Shown: positions 21,666 through 30,785 of the stretch, in pieces
Layout: the number at the start of each line of letters is the position of its first letter
Numbering within the stretch: position 1 is the first letter of the stretch
Assembly: GCA_946614095.1 (NCBI GenBank)
Contig: CAMOGG010000013.1
Span: 1 to 32,641 of the forward strand
Direction of reading: 5' to 3'
From: an uncultured Caryophanales bacterium
GTDB taxonomy: Bacteria > Bacillota_I > Bacilli_A > RF39 > UBA660
Length of the DNA: 32,641 nt
Translations under genes and position numbers: made by a program
The notes under the pieces: generated by a model
Database searches by the model: none
The model's input: only the letters and a program-made list of their open reading frames with translations
Told to the model about the DNA's origin: nothing

Positions 21666-22793
21666 TTGAGAAAGATAAAAAGTGTAAAGATAAAACCTGG
21701 CTTTTCGAAAGTATTAAAGATAGTTGGAACTATTTTTTGTATTTTGCTTGGTGTATTTATTTTTTATGCAAAACAAGTTCGTGATTTGACTTCTATTGGT
21801 TATAGTAGAAAAGCTAGTAATCGTATTCTGTTTTCTTTTCAAAAAGATTATGTTTTATCTGTTGGGGAGAATAAGACTTTAAATGTTGCTTTTGAAAGTG
21901 ATGACTTTCTAGAAAAAAATATGGATCATTATGTAAAAGTTCATTATGTAAAACATGAACATTTGATTTCTCATATTAATCAATTATTAAAAAAGGGGTA
22001 TAGTGATAGTGACATTAATATTATTTTAGCACATGGAAATGATGAAGCTGTTGATCGGTTTATTAAAAGAGATAAGATTCGTTATTTAGAAGAATTTTAT
22101 ACAGTTGATTATGCTAAATTGGATTATTATGATCGTTATGTTGCTTATTCTGATGAGACGGGTGAAGATGAAGAGACTACAGTATTATTTGTTAATCTTG
22201 ATTTTGATAAAGAAAATTATCAGGATAGTACACTCGTTGAGAAGTTTTCTACAGATATGTTAGTCAATAAACATAGAAATTTAGCAGAAGACTTTGTTCC
22301 AAATGAATTAGTAAAAATTAGTGAAGATTATGCCTCTGAAGAAGGTATGGAATGTAGTAAAGTAGCTTTAGATGCTTTTAAAAAGATGAATAGTGCAGCA
22401 TCAAAAGAGGGATTGGAGCTTGTTATTAATTCGGCTTATCGTAGTTATCAAGATCAAGTTGATATTAGTAATGAGTATCTAAAATGGTATGGACAAAATT
22501 ACGTAGATAAATATGTTGCAAAACCTGGTTATTCAGAGCATCAGACGGGACTTGCTTTTGATATAGGTAGTCGTAAAGTAAATGTTTTTGCAAATTCTAA
22601 GGAGTATGAATGGATGTTAGAAAATGCTTATAAATATGGCTTTATTCTTCGCTTTACAAAAAAAGATGAGGATATTACTGGTTTTCGAAGTGAGCCTTGG
22701 CATTATCGATATGTTGGGGAAGATATTGCAAAATATATTCATGAAGAAGATATTACCTTTGAAGAATATTGGGCAATGTTTTTAGATAAATAG
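21666..22793 (+). CDS. VanY-type D-alanyl-D-alanine carboxypeptidase (M15B)
   Basis: The protein has 375 residues. It starts at TTG with AGGTGA 6 nt upstream; no closer ATG fits. The N-terminal transmembrane helix is at about 17-36. A non-catalytic region of about 150 residues follows, then the M15 peptidase domain (about 215-365). The zinc ligands are in YSEHQTGLAFDIG (H292, D299) and EPWHYRYV (E343 general base, H346). It removes the terminal D-Ala from cell-wall stem peptides outside the membrane. The region between anchor and catalytic domain contains a KKGYSDSDINIILAHG module of unknown role. A small membrane protein gene follows 8 nt later. Confidence 0.92.
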   Translation: MRKIKSVKIKPGFSKVLKIVGTIFCILLGVFIFYAKQVRDLTSIGYSRKASNRILFSFQKDYVLSVGENKTLNVAFESDDFLEKNMDHYVKVHYVKHEHLISHINQLLKKGYSDSDINIILAHGNDEAVDRFIKRDKIRYLEEFYTVDYAKLDYYDRYVAYSDETGEDEETTVLFVNLDFDKENYQDSTLVEKFSTDMLVNKHRNLAEDFVPNELVKISEDYASEEGMECSKVALDAFKKMNSAASKEGLELVINSAYRSYQDQVDISNEYLKWYGQNYVDKYVAKPGYSEHQTGLAFDIGSRKVNVFANSKEYEWMLENAYKYGFILRFTKKDEDITGFRSEPWHYRYVGEDIAKYIHEEDITFEEYWAMFLDK

Positions 22794-22801
22794 GATGATT
22801 T

Positions 22802-23047
22802 ATGAAAAAAAAGAAGTATAATAAACTATCGTTGGTAATATGGATTATTTTTTTCCTTCTTTTGATTCAAACAATCTTTTGTTTATATGAACCATCTACA
22901 CAGGGTTCTTTGGATGGGCTAATCTATATTTTATTTGTGTTTTGGTTTCGAGATCTTTTATTAATTATATCTACTATTATCACACTTGTGATTGCTATTT
23001 TTGTTACAGTAAAGCATGGAGAAAAAGAAAACCAGAAAGAAAAATAA
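22802..23047 (+). CDS. small two-helix membrane protein, unknown
   Basis: The protein has 81 residues: a lysine-rich start, two hydrophobic helices (about 10-28 and 40-70) separated by a loop with Pro/Ser/Gly, and a charged Lys/Glu tail. Both ends are predicted to be cytoplasmic. No family is recognised. TAGGATGA provides a modest ribosome-binding site. The 8-nt spacing after the carboxypeptidase and the terminator behind it make this the second gene of a two-gene operon. It may be an accessory of the VanY-like enzyme; that is a guess. Confidence 0.7.
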   Translation: MKKKKYNKLSLVIWIIFFLLLIQTIFCLYEPSTQGSLDGLIYILFVFWFRDLLLIISTIITLVIAIFVTVKHGEKENQKEK

Positions 23048-23069
23048 GGCAAACTTCCGCCTTTTTTTC
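23046..23069 (+). terminator. intrinsic terminator after the VanY operon
   Basis: AAGGC (23046-23050) with GCCTT (23059-23063), loop AAACTTCC, then TTTTTT. The stem is short but GC-containing. Confidence 0.7.
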
Positions 23070-23098
23070 TTGGATATTTTCTTTAATTATGATATTAT
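23070..23098 (+). promoter_or_regulatory. sigma-A promoter for the GH31 operon
   Basis: TTGGAT (23070-23075), 17 nt, TATTAT (23093-23098) with a TGA extended -10. Confidence 0.75.
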
Positions 23099-23127
23099 GT
23101 TAATAGAGTAATAAGAAGGTGTTTAGT

Positions 23128-25548
23128 ATGTATCCGCTTGGAAAACAATTTGAAGTAGATTATACGAAGGCTAAAAGTGATGGTAAAGTAATTGTTCAAG
23201 GTGGAAACTATCGTCTATCTGTTATTTCAGAAAGGATAGTTCGTCTTGAGTTTTCTCCTGCTGGCCAATTTGTCGATAGACCAACTCAACTAGTTAAAAA
23301 GAGAAATCTTGGTTTACCGGATTTTTCTGTTCGTCAAGATGCTAGTATTGTAGAAATTACGACGAAGTACTATTCTTTAAATTATATAAAAGGACAACCT
23401 TTTGTAGGAACAAAAGTTGATCCGATGAGAAATTTAAAAATAACTTTGCTTTCTCGTGAAAGAGATCGTAATAAAGATTGGTATTATGGACATCCTGAAG
23501 CTAGAAATATGCTTGGAAATATGGTAGGAGTAGATGTTAATATTCCTCTTAACTTACAAAAAGGTTTATATTCTTTAGATGGTTTTGCCTCTTTAGATGA
23601 CTCTAATAGTAAAATTATTATGGAAGATGGAACTTTAGCAGATCCACCAGCAAATCATATTGATATTTATGTTTTTATGTATGATAAAGATTTTAAACAA
23701 GCTTTATTTGATTACTTTAAAATGACAGGAGCTCCTGCGCTAGTTCCTCGATATGCTTTAGGTAACTGGTGGAGTAGAAATATTGAATATGATGAAAAAA
23801 GTGTGGTTTCTTTAATTCGAAATTTTGAAAGAAAAAAGATTCCTATCTCTGTCATGGTTTTTGATCATGATTGGCATATTCGTGAATATGGAGAGGAAAA
23901 AGATTTAAAAACTGGATTTACTTTTAATCCAAAACTATTTCCAAATCCACAAAATACTATTAATGAATTTCATAAAAGAGGAATTCGAGTTGGATTATGT
24001 GTGAATCCTACCAATGGTATTTATCCATTTGAACAAAATTATAAGCAAGCTAGCGAATACTTAAAAATTCAAACTCCTACTATTATAGAATTTGATCCAT
24101 TAAATCCTAAATTGTTGGATGTTTTATTTAAAATATTTTTACATCCGTTAGAGTCTTTAGGAGTTGATTTCTTTTGGAATGATTCTAATGGTGGGATGGA
24201 TGTTACGAAGTTGTGGGCACTAAATCATTATATGTATTTAGATTCTGGAAGAAATAGTAATAAAAGAGCTTTGTTGTTAGCTAGAGGAAGTGTTTTTGCA
24301 CCTCATCGTTATCCTGTATTATATGGAGGTTCTAGTGAGATTAGTTGGAAAGATTTAAAAAAATTGCCTTTTCAATATTTAAATGCTGCAAATATCGGAG
24401 TTAGTTGGTGGAGTCATGATGTTGGTGGTAACCATGGTGGTATTGAAGATGGAGAGTTATATCTTCGCTATGTTCAATTAAGTACTTTTGGACCAATTCT
24501 TCGTTTCCATGGAGCTCGTGGTCCATATTATAAAAAAGAGCCATGGCTATGGGATGCTAAAACAGAAAATATTGCTGCTGATTATTTAAGACTTCGTCAT
24601 CGATTAATTCCATATTTATATACAGAAGCGTATAATTATACGAAATCTGGTACCCCTTTAATTCAACCATTTTACTATAATTATATGTGGGTTTATGATG
24701 ATGATTTATATCGTAATCAGTATTATTTAGGATCTCAGTTATTGGTGTGCCCTATTTTGGAACCAAAAGATCCTATTATGAATCGTACGATTCATCGTTT
24801 CTTTGTTCCTGATGGAACTTGGTATGACTTTGTTACAGGTAAGAAATTTCCTGGTAATAAAAAATATACGTCCTTCTTTAAAGAAGATGATTATCCAGTA
24901 TTTGCTCATTCTGGTTCTATTATTCCATTTTCTAATAGAAGTGATTATAACAATATTGGATTACCAACTGATTTAGAAATACAAATTTTCCCTGGCGCAA
25001 GTAATACTTATACTTTATTTGAAGATGATGGTATTACTTCTTTATACCGAGAAGGATATTTCTTAAAGACATCAATTGATTATAACTATTTACGAAATAA
25101 CTATACTGTTATTATTCGTTCTATTGATGGTAAGAGTGGTATTGTTCCAGAGAGAAGAAACTATAAGATGGTATTCCGTAATACAAAACAAGCTGAAAAC
25201 GTTACGATTTATTTTAATGCTGATAAATTAGATTCTGAAAATTATGTGGATGGAAATGACTTTATTGTTGAAGTTAAAAATGTACCAACAATCGGACAAT
25301 TAACGATTAACTGTAAAGGAAAAGATATTGAAATTGATGCAGTTCGTTTGATTAATGATGATTTTGATAGTATCTTGATGGATCTAAAGATTCATACCTA
25401 TCTAAAAGAAGAAATTGCTGGTATTATGTTTGGTGATTTAGAAATTCCTAAGAAAAGAATTGCTTTAAGGAAATTAAAAAAGAAGGGATTATCAAAAGAA
25501 TATATTAGTTTATTCTTGAAATTGTTAGATTATATTAATGAATTCTAG
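23128..25548 (+). CDS. glycoside hydrolase family 31 protein, acid/base residue replaced
   Basis: The start is ATG 23128, with AGAAGG 8 nt upstream. The track's GTG 23119 overlaps that site. The protein has 806 residues and no signal peptide, so it is cytoplasmic. It has an N-terminal beta-sandwich (about 1-200), the GH31 barrel (about 215-560), and C-terminal beta domains with a DUF5110-like FEDDGIT block. A charged helical tail of about 70 residues (KKRIALRKLKKKGLS) ends it. The nucleophile Asp is in FFWNDSNGG (D352). The block HRYPVLYGGSSEISW followed by WWSHDVGG fits the family acid/base region, but the Asp of the SGD/GGD motif is Ser402. Alpha-glucoside processing is the default family role. 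Substrate and activity are uncertain. Confidence 0.87.
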   Translation: MYPLGKQFEVDYTKAKSDGKVIVQGGNYRLSVISERIVRLEFSPAGQFVDRPTQLVKKRNLGLPDFSVRQDASIVEITTKYYSLNYIKGQPFVGTKVDPMRNLKITLLSRERDRNKDWYYGHPEARNMLGNMVGVDVNIPLNLQKGLYSLDGFASLDDSNSKIIMEDGTLADPPANHIDIYVFMYDKDFKQALFDYFKMTGAPALVPRYALGNWWSRNIEYDEKSVVSLIRNFERKKIPISVMVFDHDWHIREYGEEKDLKTGFTFNPKLFPNPQNTINEFHKRGIRVGLCVNPTNGIYPFEQNYKQASEYLKIQTPTIIEFDPLNPKLLDVLFKIFLHPLESLGVDFFWNDSNGGMDVTKLWALNHYMYLDSGRNSNKRALLLARGSVFAPHRYPVLYGGSSEISWKDLKKLPFQYLNAANIGVSWWSHDVGGNHGGIEDGELYLRYVQLSTFGPILRFHGARGPYYKKEPWLWDAKTENIAADYLRLRHRLIPYLYTEAYNYTKSGTPLIQPFYYNYMWVYDDDLYRNQYYLGSQLLVCPILEPKDPIMNRTIHRFFVPDGTWYDFVTGKKFPGNKKYTSFFKEDDYPVFAHSGSIIPFSNRSDYNNIGLPTDLEIQIFPGASNTYTLFEDDGITSLYREGYFLKTSIDYNYLRNNYTVIIRSIDGKSGIVPERRNYKMVFRNTKQAENVTIYFNADKLDSENYVDGNDFIVEVKNVPTIGQLTINCKGKDIEIDAVRLINDDFDSILMDLKIHTYLKEEIAGIMFGDLEIPKKRIALRKLKKKGLSKEYISLFLKLLDYINEF

Positions 25549-25562
25549 GAGGTTAGGTAATT

Positions 25563-26372
25563 ATGAAGAGTATAGATGATATAAAAGTAAGTACAAATAG
25601 ATTAGAAAAATTGAAACAAGCAACTATTGTTAATTATTTATCTGATATTGATTTAGATAATGATTTAGATTTGTATGATACCATGATTCATCTTTTTATT
25701 GAAGGTAAATTAGATGATGCGTTTACTTCTCCTATATTTCAAGATATGGATGTGCATGATCGTGCAAAATTACAATCATTAGTTAGAAAATATGCATCTT
25801 TGTGTTTCTTTGGAGGAAATCCTAACTATTGGACAGACTCTATCGAGGGAGTTTCTTTGATGGATTTTGATTTAATATGTATGAAAATATTAGATAATTA
25901 TCATTTTCTTCTAGAAGTTGCCAAAGATGGTGGTGAAGATACACTTCGTCAATTGAAGAAATTTCAAGATACAGATTTGTTTTCTGAAAATGTTGTGATA
26001 GATTATTTAAGAAATACTTTTGATGATGACAAATTATTGAAAAAAGTATTAATTGATATGTCTAAAAAAGATGGTAATTATAGAGGACTATCTGATAGAC
26101 AAAAAGCAGTTTTATTCCTTTATCCGGCTGGAGTACTATATAAGATTAATCAACAGGATGACAAGGAAGAAATTAGTATTCAATATTTAAAAGATGAAGT
26201 GGTAAAAAGAATTTCTTCTGATTCTGAACTTTCTTCTATGAGTATGGAGGAGATTGCTGGAATATTAGGGGATTCTAATTTTGAAGAAATTATTTCTGAT
26301 ATTTACTTAGATTATACAATGGATGAGATATCATTAATGGATGAGTTATGTAAAAAGAAAAAGATGCTATAG
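25563..26372 (+). CDS. unknown helical cytoplasmic protein in the GH31 operon
   Basis: The protein has 269 residues, acidic and apparently all-helical, with no signal peptide, membrane segment or recognised motif. A run of Asp residues (DIDLDNDLDLYD) is followed by several Leu-rich helices. The central part has CFFGGNPNYW, and late in the protein comes FLYPAGVLYKI. The ATG follows AGGAGG. It starts 14 nt after the GH31 stop, and a terminator follows, so both are transcribed together. It may serve the GH31 product as a partner, but nothing in the sequence proves this. Confidence 0.75.
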   Translation: MKSIDDIKVSTNRLEKLKQATIVNYLSDIDLDNDLDLYDTMIHLFIEGKLDDAFTSPIFQDMDVHDRAKLQSLVRKYASLCFFGGNPNYWTDSIEGVSLMDFDLICMKILDNYHFLLEVAKDGGEDTLRQLKKFQDTDLFSENVVIDYLRNTFDDDKLLKKVLIDMSKKDGNYRGLSDRQKAVLFLYPAGVLYKINQQDDKEEISIQYLKDEVVKRISSDSELSSMSMEEIAGILGDSNFEEIISDIYLDYTMDEISLMDELCKKKKML

Positions 26373-26396
26373 GGAGCAGATGAAACTGCTTCTTTT
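26373..26396 (+). terminator. intrinsic terminator after the GH31 operon
   Basis: GGAGCAG (26373-26379) pairs with CTGCTTC (26386-26392), one G-T pair, loop ATGAAA, then TTTT. Its T run abuts the -35 of the next promoter. Confidence 0.75.
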
Positions 26397-26397
26397 A

Positions 26398-26426
26398 TTT
26401 ACAAAAATATTAGATTATCATATAAT
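26398..26426 (+). promoter_or_regulatory. sigma-A promoter for the CAP-Big2-ChW gene
   Basis: TTTACA (26398-26403), 17 nt, TATAAT (26421-26426), 25 nt before the ATG. Confidence 0.85.
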
Positions 26427-26451
26427 AGAACCATAATAGAGAGGTTATACG

Positions 26452-29400
26452 ATGAAAAAAATATTTATATTAATATTTACTATAGTTTCTTTCTTTTTCA
26501 TTATTACTACAATAAAAGCTAATACTGTAGTTACTCTTTTCATAGAGGGGGATAGTCGTTATGATTTGAGTGTTCAAGCTGCTAAAAAGATTAATAGTGA
26601 ACGAGAAAAAAATAATCTTGAACAGTTAACTTTGGATGAAGAACTTACTACTATAGCGACTAATCGAGCAAGAGAAATTGCTATTCATTATGATCATGTT
26701 ACTCCAATGGGTGAAGATGTAATGTCTTACTATGATGTTGATAATGAAATTATTGCTCATGTTTCTGATAATGTTATACAGGTAATAGATGAATGGATGG
26801 AAAATGATTATTCTGTATTATTCAACTCTAATTATCGGTCAATTGGAATTGGTTGCTATTCGGTTGAAGGCTATGATTATCAAACGTATTGGGTTGCTGT
26901 ATTTAAGACTTCTCAATCGGATTTTGAATTTACTTCTACTTCTTCTGTTCATGAAGAAAATGAGATTAGAGTTGATTCTAAATATATTAAGAATATTGGT
27001 GTTGATTATTTGTCTTCTACTAATACTCTTTTGATAGGGGAAACTTATTTTTCTCATATGTTATGGATAGAGAATTCTAATTTATCTGGTGTTCATACCT
27101 ATTTGAGGAATACTAGTGCTTCTTGGACTAGTAGTGATTCTAATGTTGTTTCTATTGATAGCGATTTTGGAGCTATTACTGGATTGTCTGGAGGTTCTTC
27201 TTATATTCAAGCTAAAATAGGAAATGTTTTATCGCCATTATATGAAGTTAAAGTAGAGGAAGAAGAAGTATTACCAACTGGTATTTATATTCGAACTAAT
27301 GGAAATGTTAAAACTGTGTATCTTGGAGCAGAAGAAAAAACAAGATTAGAAGCAGTTATTGTACCTAGTTATGCTACTGATAAATCTGTTGTTTGGACTA
27401 GTAGTGATGAGAGAATTGCTAAAATTGATCAAGATGGTATGATTACTCCTATTTCTTTAGGTGAAGTAACTTTTACTGCTACTACTATTAATAATATGAA
27501 AGCTACTTATCGTGTGACAATAGAAGATTTAGATGTTATTGAGATTACTGATTTGACTCTTGAGCCTACTTCTTTTACTGCTTATGTAGGGGAAGAAAAA
27601 AAGATTGATTATCATATTACTCCTTCTAATGCAACTTCATCTACTATTACTTTTACTAGTAGTGATTCTAATGTTGCTATAGTTGATTCTACTGGAATGG
27701 TTACAGCTATTGGTCCTGGGACTGCTAGAATTATTGCTTCTTTTAAAAATGGGGTTACAGCAGTTTGTGTGATTACAGTTTTAGAGTCGGAAATTAAAGT
27801 AGAAAGTATTACTTTTGCGGATCAAGAGAGAACGATAGAGTTAGGAGATACTTATACATTGGAACCAATTATTCGACCACAGAATGCAAGTAATAAGACT
27901 GTTCAATGGTCTGTTTCGAAAGAGGGTATTTTAACAGTTGATAAAAATGGTTTGATTTCTACGATTGCTATTGGGGATGTTGTTGTTACAGCAAGCGTTG
28001 GTGATTTAAGTGGTCAAATTACTATTCATGTAATAGAACCTAGTATAAAGCCTACTGGTGTGGAATTACATTCTCCTAAATCAGAAATAGAGGTTGGAGA
28101 AGTCTTAGAATTAGAGACTGTCATTACTCCAAGTACAGTTTCTAATACATCTCTTTCTTGGAAAAGTAGTAATTCCAGTTTAGCTAGTATTAGTCAGGAT
28201 GGAAAAGTAACGGGACTAATGACAGGAACTGTTCAAATTACAGTTACTACAGTTAATAATCTTAGCGATTCTGTTGAAATTAAAATTATTGATAAAAAGG
28301 CTGAGGTTAATAATATTACAATTAATGATCATGAGGAAAATTTACTAGAAGGAAATCAAATGACTTTAATTGCTAATATTACTCCAGTTGATGCTAATAA
28401 TCAGTCATTAGTTTGGACGAGTAGTGATGAGTCTATTGCAACTGTTTCCAATGGGGTGGTTACGGCTTTAAAAGATGGTACTGTAACGATTACTGTAACT
28501 TCAAAAAATGGGGTTTCTACTTCTACTACGATTCATGTTGTATCGTCTTCTTTGGAAGTTAGTACTGTGTCATTTGACCAGACTATTCTTCATATCAACA
28601 TTGGAGATTCTTACTGTCTTCAGGCTACAATATATCCTGAAAATGCTACCATAAAGACGTTAAGTTGGGAAAGTTCTTCCCCATCTGTTGCGACAGTAGA
28701 TGATTCTGGAAAAATTACAGCTTATCAAGTTGGAACTACAACAATTACTGCTACTTCAACTAATGGAAAAGAAGCACGCTGTGTTGTTGAGGTTTTGGAT
28801 CCTAGTTTGGTTCCTACTGGTGTAGTATTGAATAAAACGAAAGAAACGGTATATGTAGGGGATTATCTTTCTTTAATTGCTGAAATAAAGCCAAAAGGTG
28901 TTGTTAATCAGAATATTGAATGGACTTCTAGTAATGAAGAAGTTGCGACTGTTGATAAGGGAAGGGTTCATGCGATTAAAGAAGGAACTACAACAATTAC
29001 TGCTAGTGCTTATAATGGAGTTTCTGAAAGTTGTACTATCATTGTTAAGATGCCTGAAATTATTTTAGAGGATAATGAAATTGTTCTTGAAGTAGGTAAG
29101 TCTCATTTATTAGAGGTTACAACAAATCCTAAAGATGTTTCAAAGATTTTTTATAGTGATCAGGAGGAAATTGCAGTAGTTGATAGTGAAGGTAATATAA
29201 CTGCTATTTCTCCTGGAGATGCTTCTATTACTATAGAAACTTCAAATGGAGACAAAGCTATTTGTCATGTTATTGTTATTCAAAGACCTACAAAAATTAT
29301 TCCTTCTTCTGAAGATATAACGTTAGAAGAGGGAGAAGAGGAGCAGATTAGAATAACTTTTGAACCTGCTAATACTAGTGAAACTGCTTTGGTTTGGGAA

Positions 29401-30738
29401 AGTAGTAATCCTAAGATTGCAACTGTTGCTAATGGTTTCATTAAAGGAATTGCTGCTGGTACTGCTATGATTACTGTAACTGGAGTTAATCGTATTAGTG
29501 CACAAATTATGGTTACTGTTGTTCCTAAGGAAGGTGTTGAGGTTGAACCAACGGGAATTCAATTAAATCGAAATGAACTATCATTGAAAGTAGGTTCTTA
29601 TTCTTATCTTGATGGAGAGGTTTTGCCAAGTAATGCTACCAATAAGGCTGTTACTTGGGAAAGTAGTGATTCTCGTATTGCAAGTGTGGATAAAACGGGT
29701 AAAGTTATTGGTATTTCTGTTGGTGAAGCTATTATTACTGCAAAAACGATTAATGATAAAAAGGCAGAATGTCGAGTAACTATTGTTCCTAATCCTCAAA
29801 GTTTTTCAGTGTTATATATGACACATGTAGAAGATTATGGAGATCAGAAGTATGTAAAAAATGGGGCAATGTCTGGAACAAGTGGGCAATCTAAGAGATT
29901 AGAAGCTATTCGAATCAAATTAGAAAATCAGCCATATACTGGTAATATTGAATATCGAACTCATGTACAAGATATCGGTTGGATGAGTTATGTAAAAAAT
30001 GGAGCCATGTCTGGAACGAGTGGAAAAGCAAAAAGACTAGAAGCCATTCAAATTAGACTTACTGGTAAACTTGGTGAAAAGTATGATGTTTACTATAGAG
30101 TGCATGCCCAAGATGTAGGCTGGATGAACTGGGCTAAAAATGATGAGATGGCAGGAACAGCTGGATATGGAAGACGATTAGAAGGTATTGAGATAGTTGT
30201 GGTGGAAAAAGGACAAAATCCACCTAGTAGAAGTAATATTAAAAGTAATAAAGCATTCTTACAAAAGCAAATTTCTTATACTACGCATGTTCAAGATATT
30301 GGATGGCAAAGTGAAGTAGCAGATGGAACAATGTCAGGTACAAGTGGACAATCTAAGAGATTAGAAGGAATTAAAATCAAATTGTATAAACCTACTTATA
30401 ATGGTAGTATACGTTATAAAACTCATGTTCAAGATATTGGCTGGCAAAGCTTTGTCTATGATGGTGCAATGTCAGGAACCAGTGGGCAATCAAAGAGACT
30501 AGAAGCTATTCGAGTTGAATTAACAGGTTCTATGGCAAGTCACTATGATATTTATTACCGAGTACATGCTGAAAACTTTGGTTGGATGAATTGGGCCAAG
30601 AATGGGGAGAGTGCAGGTACTGCTCATTATAGTTATCGATTAGAGGGAATCGAAATTGTTTTAGTTGATAAAGGAGAAGCTCCACCAACAAGAACCAATA
30701 TAAAAACTAGTAAGGCATTTATAGATAAAAACTTGTAA
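26452..30738 (+). CDS. large secreted CAP-domain protein with Big2 array and ChW repeats
   Basis: The protein has 1428 residues. A signal peptide (about 1-23, ending IKA) is followed by a CAP/SCP domain (about 35-165; RAREIAIHYDHVTPMGED, then YWVAVFK). About eleven Big2-like (bacterial Ig-like 2) repeats follow from about 205 to 1115, each with the core V-x-W-x-S-S-(D/N)-x-x-(I/V)-A-x-V-D and a late G-x-x-x-I-T-(A/V). Six ChW repeats end the protein (about 1119-1412), with TH(V)QD(I)GW and GTSGQSKRLEAI. ChW repeats occur in clostridial and related surface proteins. No LPXTG-type signal or C-terminal membrane segment is present, so attachment, if any, must be non-covalent via ChW. A stalk role for Big2 is inferred. 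Gene ends at 30738. Confidence 0.9.
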   Translation: MKKIFILIFTIVSFFFIITTIKANTVVTLFIEGDSRYDLSVQAAKKINSEREKNNLEQLTLDEELTTIATNRAREIAIHYDHVTPMGEDVMSYYDVDNEIIAHVSDNVIQVIDEWMENDYSVLFNSNYRSIGIGCYSVEGYDYQTYWVAVFKTSQSDFEFTSTSSVHEENEIRVDSKYIKNIGVDYLSSTNTLLIGETYFSHMLWIENSNLSGVHTYLRNTSASWTSSDSNVVSIDSDFGAITGLSGGSSYIQAKIGNVLSPLYEVKVEEEEVLPTGIYIRTNGNVKTVYLGAEEKTRLEAVIVPSYATDKSVVWTSSDERIAKIDQDGMITPISLGEVTFTATTINNMKATYRVTIEDLDVIEITDLTLEPTSFTAYVGEEKKIDYHITPSNATSSTITFTSSDSNVAIVDSTGMVTAIGPGTARIIASFKNGVTAVCVITVLESEIKVESITFADQERTIELGDTYTLEPIIRPQNASNKTVQWSVSKEGILTVDKNGLISTIAIGDVVVTASVGDLSGQITIHVIEPSIKPTGVELHSPKSEIEVGEVLELETVITPSTVSNTSLSWKSSNSSLASISQDGKVTGLMTGTVQITVTTVNNLSDSVEIKIIDKKAEVNNITINDHEENLLEGNQMTLIANITPVDANNQSLVWTSSDESIATVSNGVVTALKDGTVTITVTSKNGVSTSTTIHVVSSSLEVSTVSFDQTILHINIGDSYCLQATIYPENATIKTLSWESSSPSVATVDDSGKITAYQVGTTTITATSTNGKEARCVVEVLDPSLVPTGVVLNKTKETVYVGDYLSLIAEIKPKGVVNQNIEWTSSNEEVATVDKGRVHAIKEGTTTITASAYNGVSESCTIIVKMPEIILEDNEIVLEVGKSHLLEVTTNPKDVSKIFYSDQEEIAVVDSEGNITAISPGDASITIETSNGDKAICHVIVIQRPTKIIPSSEDITLEEGEEEQIRITFEPANTSETALVWESSNPKIATVANGFIKGIAAGTAMITVTGVNRISAQIMVTVVPKEGVEVEPTGIQLNRNELSLKVGSYSYLDGEVLPSNATNKAVTWESSDSRIASVDKTGKVIGISVGEAIITAKTINDKKAECRVTIVPNPQSFSVLYMTHVEDYGDQKYVKNGAMSGTSGQSKRLEAIRIKLENQPYTGNIEYRTHVQDIGWMSYVKNGAMSGTSGKAKRLEAIQIRLTGKLGEKYDVYYRVHAQDVGWMNWAKNDEMAGTAGYGRRLEGIEIVVVEKGQNPPSRSNIKSNKAFLQKQISYTTHVQDIGWQSEVADGTMSGTSGQSKRLEGIKIKLYKPTYNGSIRYKTHVQDIGWQSFVYDGAMSGTSGQSKRLEAIRVELTGSMASHYDIYYRVHAENFGWMNWAKNGESAGTAHYSYRLEGIEIVLVDKGEAPPTRTNIKTSKAFIDKNL
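29806..30690 (+). repeat. six ChW repeats as two copies of a three-repeat unit
   Basis: The repeats run about 1-2-3 / 4-5-6. The third and sixth share YRVHA...GWMNWAKN and end in GIEIVxVxKG, then PP(S/T)R(S/T)NIK(S/T)(N/S)KAF. The first, second, fourth and fifth share MSGTSG. The second triplet starts near 30268. The NIK..KAF linkers close both triplets, showing duplication of a triplet. Confidence 0.85.
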
Positions 30739-30750
30739 ATCAAATAATAT

Positions 30751-30779
30751 TTGAAAAAGATGTTTTCTTGTGTTATACT
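30751..30779 (+). promoter_or_regulatory. sigma-A promoter for the T-box leader
   Basis: TTGAAA (30751-30756), 17 nt, TATACT (30774-30779) with a TGT extended -10. The expected start is near 30786. Confidence 0.85.
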
Positions 30780-30785
30780 TATTTA

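Noticed and set aside
26452-30738. CRISPR-like or mobile repeat in the Big2/ChW region
   Set aside because: The periodicity is protein-domain length (about 80-90 and 40 residues) within one frame, not short identical repeats with spacers.
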